Shown one piece after another: positions 40,494 to 48,203 of a stretch of DNA of 64,000 nucleotides; position 1 is the stretch's first letter; every line of letters starts with the position of its first letter. Made by a program: the position numbers and the translations under genes. The notes beneath the pieces were generated by a model. It worked only from the letters and a program-made list of their open reading frames with translations. It did no database searches and was not told the DNA's origin. The DNA is taken from positions 124,001 through 188,000 of the forward strand of contig CAWEWR010000007.1 of assembly GCA_963812675.1 (NCBI GenBank), given 5' to 3'. The DNA comes from AP-15 sp963812675 (GTDB lineage Bacteria; Pseudomonadota; Alphaproteobacteria; ATCC43930; CGMCC-115725).

Positions 40494-41150
40494 ATGCCAG
40501 AGCTTCAGATCATCGGCGCACCCCAGAGCAATTACGTCTGGGTCAGCCGCATCGCTTGCCACGAGAAAAGTGTGCCGTACACTCTTGTCCCGGTCATGCC
40601 GCACACCGCTGAGGTCGACGCGATCCATCCTTTGGGCAAGATCCCGGCGCTTCGCCACGGTGACCTCACCCTCGCCGAATCCCGCGCAATTTGCTTTTAC
40701 ATCGACCATGCGTTTGCCGGCCCGCCGCTAGTATCGCGCGACCCGGCCGAGGGCGCGCGAACCGAGCAGTGGATCTCGATCGTCAACACGCATTTCGATG
40801 TGCTGGTGGCGCGGCCCTATGTGGGCGCTTACTTTTTTCCGGGCACCTCGGACGGCAGCCCCAACCGGACGGTCATCGAGAGCGCTCTGCCCAAGCTCGA
40901 GACGCAATTCGCGATGCTCGACCGCGCCGTCGCCAAGACCGGTCATCTCGTCGGCAGCACCTTTACGCTGGCCGACATGAACGTGCTGCCGATGCTGTTC
41001 TATCTCCACCATCTGCCCGAGAGCAGCGCGATGCTGCGGCGGAATGCGCGCCTTGCGGCCTATTACGAGCGCCATATGGCGCGTCCCAGCGTCAGAGAGG
41101 CGGTTCCGCCGCCCTTCCCCGGCCGCTCGTCCTGGGCCGTCGAAGGTTGA
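40494..41150 (+). CDS. glutathione S-transferase family protein
   Basis: A 218-residue GST. The N-terminal thioredoxin-like domain shows a Q-S-N-Y-V-W-V-S-R beginning near residue 11, the cis-Pro region H-P-L-G-K-I-P-A-L near 52 and the glutathione-binding E-S-R-A-I-C near 67. The C-terminal helical domain contains F-T-L-A-D-M-N-V-L-P near 160. The start at 40494 (MPELQ) fits the family; an in-frame start further upstream would add an unconserved extension. It opens a four-gene run (GST, YCII/DGPF, ECF sigma). Confidence 0.9.
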   Translation: MPELQIIGAPQSNYVWVSRIACHEKSVPYTLVPVMPHTAEVDAIHPLGKIPALRHGDLTLAESRAICFYIDHAFAGPPLVSRDPAEGARTEQWISIVNTHFDVLVARPYVGAYFFPGTSDGSPNRTVIESALPKLETQFAMLDRAVAKTGHLVGSTFTLADMNVLPMLFYLHHLPESSAMLRRNARLAAYYERHMARPSVREAVPPPFPGRSSWAVEG

Positions 41151-41165
41151 TACGGAGACAGGGCC

Positions 41166-41531
41166 ATGCGCTACATGTTTCTGATCTACAGCCGCGCGGG
41201 AGACTTCGCCGAGGCCTCGGCGCAGGATAGGGAAAAGGTCAGGGCCGGGCATTGGGCCGTGATGGACGAAAGCAGGGAGAAGGGCGTGTTCATTGCCGGC
41301 GAGCCCCTGCAGCCGACCGCGACGGCAACGACGGTCCGCAAGGAGGGCGGCAGACCGCTCGTCCTCGACGGCCCGTTCGCCGAGACCAAGGAACAGCTCG
41401 CCGGGTACTATATCCTCGACTGCAAGAACCTCGACGAGGCAATCGCTTGGGCCGCAAAGATCCCGACCGCGTGCAAGGGCGAAGAGGGCTGCATCGAGAT
41501 CCGCCCGATCGCCAGCATTCCCCCGCGCTAG
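41166..41531 (+). CDS. YCII-related DGPF-domain protein
   Basis: A 121-residue small ferredoxin-like protein. The motif L-V-L-D-G-P-F-A-E-T-K-E-Q near residue 65 is the DGPF signature of the YCII-like proteins encoded next to ECF42-group sigma factors. The N-terminus M-R-Y-M-F-L-I-Y and the C-terminal E-G-C-I-E-I-R-P-I are also typical. Functions are unknown; a sensing or modifying role for the sigma factor is suspected. It lies 15 bases after the GST gene and 18 before the sigma gene. Confidence 0.92.
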   Translation: MRYMFLIYSRAGDFAEASAQDREKVRAGHWAVMDESREKGVFIAGEPLQPTATATTVRKEGGRPLVLDGPFAETKEQLAGYYILDCKNLDEAIAWAAKIPTACKGEEGCIEIRPIASIPPR

Positions 41532-41549
41532 GAGCTGCGTCGAGGATCG

Positions 41550-42803
41550 ATGCCGGCGCCGGCTGAAGTTTGCGCCTCGGCGGAAGCGGTATTTCGCCGC
41601 GAGCACGGCCGGATCATCGCCAGTCTGATCCGGCTGTGCGGCTCCTTCGACCGCGCCGAGGAGGCGATGCAGGAGGCGTTTGCGGCGGCGCTGCGCCATT
41701 GGGCCGTGCGCGGCGTTCCGGACAATCCGGCCGCATGGATCACAACCGCAGCCTACCGCAAGCTGATCGACGCAAGGCGGCGCGAACGCACACGGCGCGA
41801 GAAACAAACTCTGCTGGAGCAGGAAATCGCAATCGAGGCGACCGAGGATCCCCTTCTGCCGGAGACGCTGTCTCGCGAAATTCCCGACGACCGGCTGCGG
41901 CTGATCTTCACTTGTTGCCATCCCGCCCTCAACCGCGAGGCCCAGATCGCGTTGACCTTGCGGACCCTGGGTGGGCTTTCGACAAATGAGATCGCGCGCG
42001 CCTTTCTCGTTCCGGAGCCGACCCTGGCACAGCGGCTGGTGCGCGCCAAGCGCAAGATCCAGGATGCCCGCATTCCTTATGAGGTGCCGCCCGACGATGC
42101 CTTGCCCGAACGCCGGGCTGCCGTCCAGGCGGTCATCTATCTGATCTTCAACGAGGGCTATACCGCGACCGCGGGGGATACGCTGATCCGTCGGGAGCTG
42201 TGCGCCGAAGCCATCCGCCTCGGACGCGTGCTGTGTGCGATCGATGGCAAAGATCCGGAAGGGCTGGGCTTGCTGGCGCTGATGCTGCTGCACGACTCGC
42301 GCCGACAAGCTCGGGTCGACGCCGCCGGTGCCCTGGTCACCTTGGAGGGGCAGGACCGGTCGCTGTGGGATCGCGCACAGATCGGCGAAGGTCTGGGTCT
42401 CGTGGATGCGGCGCTGCGGATGAGACAAATCGGGCCGTATCAGCTTCAGGCGGCGATTGCGGCGCTGCACGCCGAAGCCGCCAGCTCGGCCGAAACCGAC
42501 TGGCGGCAGATTGCCGCTCTTTATGCCGAGTTGGCGCGGATTCATCCGAGCCCCGTGGTGCAGCTCAACGGCGCGGTCGCCATTGGGATGAGCGAGGGGC
42601 CGAAACGCGGGTTGGCGCTGATCGACGAACTCGGGATCTCGGGAGAGCTCGATCGATATCACCTGTTTCACGCCGCCCGCGCCGACATGCTGCGCCGGCT
42701 CGGGTCTTTCGAGGCTGCCGCAGAAGCGTATCGCCGGGCTCTGGCGTTGATGGCGAACGGCGTCGAGCGCGCCTATCTGGAGCGCCGCCTCGCCGATCTT
42801 TGA
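41550..42803 (+). CDS. ECF-family sigma factor, ECF42-like, with C-terminal TPR-type extension
   Basis: A 417-residue extracytoplasmic-function sigma factor. Regions sigma2 (near residues 15-90, with A-E-E-A-M-Q-E-A-F) and sigma4 (near 135-185, with G-L-S-T-N-E-I-A-R-A-F and P-T-L-A-Q-R-L-V-R-A-K-R-K-I) are followed by a 230-residue helical extension with N-E-G-Y-T-A and repeats such as R-L-G-R-V-L and A-E-A-Y-R-R-A-L-A-L. That extension and the linked DGPF gene define the ECF42 type, for which no classical anti-sigma factor is found. It probably controls this gene group. Confidence 0.92.
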   Translation: MPAPAEVCASAEAVFRREHGRIIASLIRLCGSFDRAEEAMQEAFAAALRHWAVRGVPDNPAAWITTAAYRKLIDARRRERTRREKQTLLEQEIAIEATEDPLLPETLSREIPDDRLRLIFTCCHPALNREAQIALTLRTLGGLSTNEIARAFLVPEPTLAQRLVRAKRKIQDARIPYEVPPDDALPERRAAVQAVIYLIFNEGYTATAGDTLIRRELCAEAIRLGRVLCAIDGKDPEGLGLLALMLLHDSRRQARVDAAGALVTLEGQDRSLWDRAQIGEGLGLVDAALRMRQIGPYQLQAAIAALHAEAASSAETDWRQIAALYAELARIHPSPVVQLNGAVAIGMSEGPKRGLALIDELGISGELDRYHLFHAARADMLRRLGSFEAAAEAYRRALALMANGVERAYLERRLADL

Positions 42804-42806
42804 TTT

Positions 42807-43592
42807 TCACCTGTGCCTGGCCGGACACGGGCGGATCGCAGCCGGCGAGGCCGGGACGGCCTCCGGCTCGAAGACCGCCAGATACGTGTTCTCCTGGAGG
42901 TCGTAGAACGCTGTCTGGCGGTAGCCGACCGCCGCCAGCTCGCAGCGCAGGAGGTCGGGCGGCGTGCCGTGCGAGGCGGTCTCCTTGCGCGCGTCGATTA
43001 CCGCGACCCGGGCGCCGGGACGCAATGCCGGACGCAAGTTCCACAGCAACCCGTAAGGCTGCGTGACCTCGTGGTACATGTGGACGAGGAGGGCGAGATC
43101 GAGCGATCCCGGGGGCAGGCGAGGGTCGTGCGGCTCGCCGCGGACGAGGGTAACGGAGCCGCCGAGCCCTTCCGTGTCGACCCGCCGGGCCAGCCGGTCG
43201 AGGTAATCGGGGACGACGTCCTCGGCAAAGACGTGTCCCTGCGGCCCGACCCGCCGCGCCAGCCGCGCCGTGTAATAGCCGCTGCCGGCGCCGATATCCG
43301 CCACATCGGAGCCTGGCTTTACGCCCAGCAGCTGCATGACCCGCTCGGCCTCGCCTGCCTGGTCGCGCGATTGCTCGTCTCGCCATGTGTCGGTGACGAT
43401 CCCGGCAACCTTCCGGCTCGGCGCCGGAAACGCACCGGCGGGGACGCCGGGCGGCGCGAGCCCGTCCTGGTAACCGGCCGCGCGGGCCTCGGGCGGCGAC
43501 GCCAGGCTGAGAAGGAGGAGGGTCAGGGCGACGAGTGCCTTCGGCAATGCCCTCTCCCGAAGCGGTGCCGGTCGAGCTGTGCTGATGCCCAT
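42807..43592 (-). CDS. exported class I SAM-dependent methyltransferase
   Basis: A 261-residue protein with an N-terminal signal peptide (cleavage probably after A-R-A at residues 36-38; hydrophobic core V-A-L-T-L-L-L-L-S-L). A Rossmann methyltransferase domain follows, with motif I V-A-D-I-G-A-G-S-G-Y-Y near residue 92, E-D-V-V near 115, and D-L-A-L-L-V-H-M-Y-H-E-V near 165. Periplasmic methyltransferases of this kind are seen in several proteobacteria but are little studied, because SAM supply outside the cytoplasm is unclear. It is convergent with the sigma gene. Confidence 0.85.
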   Translation of the reverse strand: MGISTARPAPLRERALPKALVALTLLLLSLASPPEARAAGYQDGLAPPGVPAGAFPAPSRKVAGIVTDTWRDEQSRDQAGEAERVMQLLGVKPGSDVADIGAGSGYYTARLARRVGPQGHVFAEDVVPDYLDRLARRVDTEGLGGSVTLVRGEPHDPRLPPGSLDLALLVHMYHEVTQPYGLLWNLRPALRPGARVAVIDARKETASHGTPPDLLRCELAAVGYRQTAFYDLQENTYLAVFEPEAVPASPAAIRPCPARHR

Positions 43593-43610
43593 TCTAATCG
43601 CCAGCTCCTG

Positions 43611-43732
43611 TTATTGCGAGCCCACGGGTCCGCGCTGCGCGCGGCCCGAGGACAGGCTCCGCGAAGCAATCTCAGGCCCAGGAGGCTCCCCGGCCGCGGT
43701 TGCTTCGTCGCCTCCGGCTCCTCGCAATGACA
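43611..43732. repeat. dispersed palindromic repeat, family B copy 3
   Basis: Begins TTATTGCGAGCCCACGG and ends CCTCGCAATGACA, with inner GAAGCAATCTC and GGTTGCTTCG. It is the longest copy (about 122 bp), with an extra GC-rich stem in the middle. Confidence 0.78.
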
Positions 43733-43789
43733 TCGCACGATCTCGGGGCTGGCTTGCCGCGGCGCCGGCGGATGTGCCAGTGTGGCGGA

Positions 43790-44758
43790 ATGCGGGCGCC
43801 CAATTTCTATTCCCATCCCGGCTTCGAGCGCGCCGGCTTGCGCCGCCGCGATACCCAATGGATCCTCGAACGGATCGCCGATCCCGGCAGCCTCTTTGTA
43901 CCGGTCTGGCGCAACCAGAACCTCGTGGTCGAGCTCGAAGGCGGCGAGCCCCGCGCCGCGGTGCTCCAATCGGCCAGCATTTCCGAGGTCTTTGGTGTGA
44001 GCCGGGAGCGGCTCGCCAGCGGCGAGGTGGTGTTTCTCGGCGTCATCGAGGAGCGGGCGCATTTCGCGCTCGACCTGTCGCCCGTCGAAGCGCCGCTCGA
44101 CATGCTGCGTTCCCCGGCGCTGGCCGCATCGGGTGTCGAGGCCGCGACGGTGCGGTTCGCCGATCTGCGCCAAGTCGGACCTCGGATCGAGCGGCGCGAA
44201 GGAGCGCTCTTGGCGCTCGCCCGCGCCATGGTGTTCTGGCATCAGCGGCATCGCTATTGCGGCCTCTGCGGCAGTCCGACGCGCAGCGAGGAAGCCGGGC
44301 ACATGCGCCGCTGCACCGATCCGGCCTGCAATGCGATGCATTTCCCGCGCACCGATCCGGCCGTCATCATGCTGGTGACCAACGGCGATCGCGCGCTCCT
44401 CGGCCGCAATAAGAACTTCCCGTTGCCTGGGATGTACTCGACCCTGGCCGGCTTTGTCGAGCCGGGCGAGAGCCTCGAAGACGCGGTGGCGCGCGAGGTG
44501 CGTGAAGAGACCGGCGTCGAGGTCGAAGCCGTCCATTACCACTCCTCGCAACCCTGGCCCTTTCCAGGCAACATCATGCTCGGCTTTCACGCCGCGGCGC
44601 GGACGACCGAGATCACGATCGATTACGGCGAGCTCGAAGACGCCCGCTGGTTCACCCGCGACTGGCTGTCGTCGCACACCGACGACGACAGCTTCCGCAT
44701 GCCGCGCCCCGACTCGATCGCCCGCCGCCTGATCGAGGATTGGCTGCATGGCCGCTGA
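43790..44758 (+). CDS. nudC: NADH pyrophosphatase / NAD(+) diphosphatase
   Basis: A 322-residue NudC. The zinc ribbon Y-C-G-L-C-G near residue 158 and the partner C-T-D-P-A-C near 180 are present. The Nudix box (pattern GX5EX7REUXEEXGU) begins with G-F-V-E-P-G-E-S near 222, and the downstream S-Q-P-W-P-F-P and N-I-M-L-G-F segments complete the family. NudC hydrolyses NADH and removes NAD caps from RNA. The ATG at 43790 gives M-R-A-P-N; further upstream is repeat-derived sequence. Confidence 0.95.
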   Translation: MRAPNFYSHPGFERAGLRRRDTQWILERIADPGSLFVPVWRNQNLVVELEGGEPRAAVLQSASISEVFGVSRERLASGEVVFLGVIEERAHFALDLSPVEAPLDMLRSPALAASGVEAATVRFADLRQVGPRIERREGALLALARAMVFWHQRHRYCGLCGSPTRSEEAGHMRRCTDPACNAMHFPRTDPAVIMLVTNGDRALLGRNKNFPLPGMYSTLAGFVEPGESLEDAVAREVREETGVEVEAVHYHSSQPWPFPGNIMLGFHAAARTTEITIDYGELEDARWFTRDWLSSHTDDDSFRMPRPDSIARRLIEDWLHGR

Positions 44759-44775
44759 TCCTGGGGCCGGGATTT

Positions 44776-46434
44776 TCAGTGCGGGGGCGCACCGGCGACG
44801 CGCGGGCGGTCGACGAGCGGCATCAGAAAGAGGCCGGCGACGAAGAGTGCGCCGACCATCATGATGGCGTCGTTGTAGGTCATCACCAGCGCCTCGCGCT
44901 GCACCAGATTGGCGAGCAGCTTGACTGCCGCGCGGCCGGTGTCACCCGGGACCAGCGCATCGAGACGGCCCGCCTGCATGTCGAGGAAATGCTGCACCGC
45001 CGGGCGCGCCGGGTTGATGTCTTCGATGAGGCGGTTCCAGTGAAAATGAAGCCGCTCATTCATCAACGTGCCGATCGTCGCCAATGCAATGGCGCCGCCG
45101 AGATCGCGCGTCAGGTTGTAGAGCCCGGCGGAGTTCTTCAGCTTGTCTGGGGGCACGCTGCCGAGCGCGATCATATTCGCCGGCAGGTAGCACATCATCA
45201 GCGCGACGCCGCGCAAGACCTGCGGCACGAACAGCTCGGCATAGCCCGCCTGATTGGTGAGCCCGGCCGTCAGGTACATCGCCACGGCAAAAAGGGCGAT
45301 GCCGATGCTCAGCATGAGCCGCAGGTCCATTCTGCGGGTCAGCTGGCTGGAGATTGGCGACATCAACATCTGCGCGAGCCCGGTGACGACGACGGTCTCG
45401 CCGATCTGGAGGCTGTTGAAGCCCCGAACCTGTGCGAGAAAGAGGGGCACCAGGTAGGTCGTGCCGTAAAGGCCGGTGCCGACCACGAAAGTGTAGAACG
45501 AGCCGAGCGCGAAATTGCGATTGGTGAAGGCGCGCAGATCGACGATCGGCTGATGGTAGGTCAATACGCGCCAGAAGAAGAGGACGGAGGCGATGCTCGA
45601 GACGATTACGGCGGTGAGGATCGTGCCGTCCGAAAGCCAATCCCAGCGCGGACCTTCCTGAAGCGCGTACTGGAGACAGCCGAGAAAGAGCGCCATCAGC
45701 ACCAGCCCGCAGAAATCGAAATGGCGCAACAGCGACACCTCGGGCTTGTCGATGTCGATCAAGACCCATACGGCGCCGGCGACGGCGATGCCGGGCACGA
45801 TATTTACGAGGAACAGCCAATGCCAGGAAAAGGTATCGGTCAAGTAACCGCCGATCGTCGGACCCAAGGTCGAAGAGAGGTTCAGGATCAACCCGATCAG
45901 CACCATGATCTGCGGCAGCTGCGGCATCCGGAATTTCGTATAGACGACCGGAAACACCAACGGCATCATCGCGCCGCCACTGAACCCCTGAAATGCGCGA
46001 TAAACAATCATCTGGCCGAGGCTCGTCGCGGTGGCGCACAACGCGCTCGCTCCGGTAAAGCCGAGCGCCGCGATCACGAACAGCACGCGGGTCGACAACA
46101 GTCGTGACAGGGTTCCCGACAGCGGCACCATCACGACATCGGCGATCAGGTATGAGGTCTGGACCCAGCTGATCTCGTCGGTGCTGGCCGCCAGCCCGCC
46201 CTGGATCTGCGTCAGCGAGCTGGTCACGATCTGCACGTCCATGATCGCCATGAAAAGGCCGACGACCATCGCGAGGACACCGAGCCAGTCGCGCAGGGTG
46301 GGGGATGTGCCGAGATCCTGCGTGCTTGTCCTATTGCCGTGGCCGTCCCGCCCCCTCCCTAACCCTCCCCCGCTTGCGGGGGAGGGAAGGGTGGGGGCAA
46401 TGCGGGGCGGAGCATCACCCCGCAATGCGCTCAC
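44776..46434 (-). CDS. DHA2-family drug efflux MFS transporter (EmrB/QacA-like), N-terminus includes repeat-derived residues
   Basis: A 552-residue, 14-segment major facilitator of the EmrB type. Visible features are the first membrane helix V-L-A-M-V-V-G-L-F-M-A-I-M-D near residue 54, W-V-Q-T-S-Y-L-I-A near 82, the R-A-F-Q-G-F-S-G-G-A-M-M segment near 145, and P-x-I-G-G-Y-L near 190. There is no ATG before the first helix. The best start is the GTG at 46434, overlapping the HlyD stop (GTGA). This makes the first 35 residues mostly a translation of a GC-rich palindromic repeat (R-I-A-P-T-L-P-S-P-A-S-G-G-G). With the HlyD-like gene it forms an EmrAB-type pump through a TolC-like channel. Confidence 0.85.
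   Translation of the reverse strand: MSALRGDAPPRIAPTLPSPASGGGLGRGRDGHGNRTSTQDLGTSPTLRDWLGVLAMVVGLFMAIMDVQIVTSSLTQIQGGLAASTDEISWVQTSYLIADVVMVPLSGTLSRLLSTRVLFVIAALGFTGASALCATATSLGQMIVYRAFQGFSGGAMMPLVFPVVYTKFRMPQLPQIMVLIGLILNLSSTLGPTIGGYLTDTFSWHWLFLVNIVPGIAVAGAVWVLIDIDKPEVSLLRHFDFCGLVLMALFLGCLQYALQEGPRWDWLSDGTILTAVIVSSIASVLFFWRVLTYHQPIVDLRAFTNRNFALGSFYTFVVGTGLYGTTYLVPLFLAQVRGFNSLQIGETVVVTGLAQMLMSPISSQLTRRMDLRLMLSIGIALFAVAMYLTAGLTNQAGYAELFVPQVLRGVALMMCYLPANMIALGSVPPDKLKNSAGLYNLTRDLGGAIALATIGTLMNERLHFHWNRLIEDINPARPAVQHFLDMQAGRLDALVPGDTGRAAVKLLANLVQREALVMTYNDAIMMVGALFVAGLFLMPLVDRPRVAGAPPH
46346..46420. repeat. G/C-rich palindromic repeat, family A copy 2, inside the transporter gene
   Basis: CCCTCCCCCG (46363-46372), loop CTTG, CGGGGGAGGG (46377-46386) form a perfect hairpin. 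Flanks CCCCCTCCCTAA and GGGTGGGGG match the copies near 25886 and 49307. It lies in frame in the 5' end of the transporter gene. Confidence 0.75.
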
Positions 46435-47501
46435 GGCGACCTGGCCTGGGCCGCGCCGACAATTCCGTCGTCCTCGCCGGCACCCCTTGTGTCTATCGTC
46501 ACGGTGACGGAAAGACCGGGGCGCAGCAGCGCGGCGAGGGGGCCGCTGGAAGGAAGCGCAATCCGCACCGGAACGCGCTGCACGATCTTGGTGAAATTTC
46601 CGGTCGCGTTGTCCGGCGGCAGCAGGCTGAACTGGGCGCCGCTCGCCGGCGCGAAGCTCTCGATCCGCCCCTGCAAGACCCGATCTGGGTAGGCGTCGAC
46701 CGACACCTCGGCGAGTTGGCCCGGCCGCATCCGCGTCAGCTGCGTCTCCTTGAAATTGGCGGTGACGTAAACCTGCGGCAACGGCACCAAGGACAGCAGC
46801 TGGGTCCCGGGTTTGACGTACTGGCCGACCTGACCGGCGCGGTTGCCGGCCACTCCCGAAATCGGCGCGCGGATTACCGTATTGTCGAGATCGTTCTTCG
46901 CCAGCCACAGATTGGCTCGGGCTTGCTGAAGCCTCGCCTCTTCCTCGCGGCGCTGCGACTGCAGCACCGCGAGCTGGTTCTGCTCGGCGGTGAATGCGGC
47001 GCGGCTCTTGGCCAGCGCCGCCTCGGCCTTGCGCGCATCGGCTTCGGCCTGTTCGAAGCGTTGCCGGCTGGCAAAGTCGCTCGTCATCAGGCTGCTGTAC
47101 CGCTTGTAATCCTGCTGTGCGCGGAACAGATCGGCCTCGGCGGATTTCACCACCGCCGCAGCCTGATCGATCATCGCCTCCTGCAATTTGAGCCGGCTTT
47201 CATAGGTCGCGATCATCGCTTCAGTGGTCGCAACCGCCGCCTCGGCCTGCGCGGCCTTGGCCTTGAAGTCGCGGTCGTCGATGACGAAAAGGATCGCCCC
47301 CTCCGCCACCTGCTGGTTTTCAGCGACCTTCACCTTCTTGATGTAGCCCTCGATTTTCGGGCTGATCAATGTGACGTCGCTCTGCACGTAGGCGTCATCC
47401 GTGGACTGCCGAAACCGCAGCACATCCCACCAGTACCAGCCGCCAATGCCGGCGAGGGCAAGCACCACCACGGCCAGCCCCGCCACGATCTTCGTGCGCA
47501 T
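46431..47501 (-). CDS. HlyD/EmrA-family membrane fusion protein
   Basis: A 356-residue periplasmic adaptor. One N-terminal membrane anchor (V-V-V-L-A-L-A-G-I-G-G-W-Y-W) precedes the lipoyl halves, I-S-P-K-I-E-G-Y-I-K-K-V-K-V near 48 and I-R-A-P-I-S-G-V-A-G near 205, with a long coiled coil between. The following beta-barrel contains V-Y-V-T-A-N-F-K-E. It partners the downstream transporter. The gene starts 33 bases from the divergent TetR gene and the palindrome between them. Confidence 0.93.
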   Translation of the reverse strand: MRTKIVAGLAVVVLALAGIGGWYWWDVLRFRQSTDDAYVQSDVTLISPKIEGYIKKVKVAENQQVAEGAILFVIDDRDFKAKAAQAEAAVATTEAMIATYESRLKLQEAMIDQAAAVVKSAEADLFRAQQDYKRYSSLMTSDFASRQRFEQAEADARKAEAALAKSRAAFTAEQNQLAVLQSQRREEEARLQQARANLWLAKNDLDNTVIRAPISGVAGNRAGQVGQYVKPGTQLLSLVPLPQVYVTANFKETQLTRMRPGQLAEVSVDAYPDRVLQGRIESFAPASGAQFSLLPPDNATGNFTKIVQRVPVRIALPSSGPLAALLRPGLSVTVTIDTRGAGEDDGIVGAAQARSP

Positions 47502-47508
47502 CCTCGCC

Positions 47509-47529
47509 TAAACTAAACCGTTCAGTTTA
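47509..47529. promoter_or_regulatory. TetR-type operator between emrA-like and tetR-like genes
   Basis: TAAACT (47509-47514) and AGTTTA (47524-47529) form an inverted repeat around AAACCGTTC; with its flanks it reads as the imperfect palindrome typical of TetR/AcrR sites. It lies between the divergent start codons, so binding would repress both transcripts. Confidence 0.65.
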
Positions 47530-47533
47530 TCTC

Positions 47534-48202
47534 TTGCCTGAAGATGAAAGTTCCGCTACACGCTGTCAAGTGCACACTCAGATCGAACGCGGCGAGGTTC
47601 GGACCGGCGGCAAGGTGGAAAGCATTCTCGCCGCCGCCAAACGGGCTTTCCTCGCCGCTGGCTTCGGAGCGGTCAGCATGGATACGATCGCCCGCGAGGC
47701 CGGCGTCTCAAAGGCGACGGTCTACGCGCATTTCGGCAGCAAGGAAGAACTCTTCGGCGCCGTCATCCAGCGTGAATGTGAGCAGTATTTTGACCGTTTC
47801 TCGGCCGGTGAACTCGATCCTCACGAGGTTCGCGCGTCACTGATGATATTGGGGCGCCGTTTTCTCGAGCTCATTCTCTCGCCCGACGCGATCGCGTTGC
47901 ACCGCATCATCCTGGGCGAGGTCACGCGCTTCCCGATGCTCGGCGAGGTGTTTTGGCGTGCCGGACCCGAGCGCGAACGTGTCCAGATCGAGGGTTTCTT
48001 GCGCAGTGCGGCGGCCGCCGGCGCATTGACGATGCCCGACGCGCGGCTCGCCGCCGAGCAATTCGTCAGCCTGGTGCGCGCCGATGTTCAGCTGCGCCAG
48101 CTGCTCCGCCTCGAAGCCAAGCCCAGCGACCGTGAGATTGAGATTGTCGTTGAAGGCGCGGTCGGCACATTTATCGGCGCCTTTCAAGGCAAGGCCGATT
48201 AA
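47534..48202 (+). CDS. TetR/AcrR-family transcriptional regulator
   Basis: A 222-residue TetR-type repressor. The N-terminal helix-turn-helix is seen as I-L-A-A-A-K-R-A-F-L-A-A-G-F-G-A-V-S-M-D-T-I-A-R-E-A-G-V-S-K-A-T-V-Y-A-H-F-G-S-K-E-E-L-F (about residues 31-74). The AefR-like C-terminal domain (R-F-L-E-L-I-L-S) binds the ligand. The TTG at 47534 is the longest start; a GTG at 47570 is an alternative that leaves more room for the operator. It probably represses the divergent efflux pair. Confidence 0.9.
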   Translation: MPEDESSATRCQVHTQIERGEVRTGGKVESILAAAKRAFLAAGFGAVSMDTIAREAGVSKATVYAHFGSKEELFGAVIQRECEQYFDRFSAGELDPHEVRASLMILGRRFLELILSPDAIALHRIILGEVTRFPMLGEVFWRAGPERERVQIEGFLRSAAAAGALTMPDARLAAEQFVSLVRADVQLRQLLRLEAKPSDREIEIVVEGAVGTFIGAFQGKAD

Positions 48203-48203
48203 T

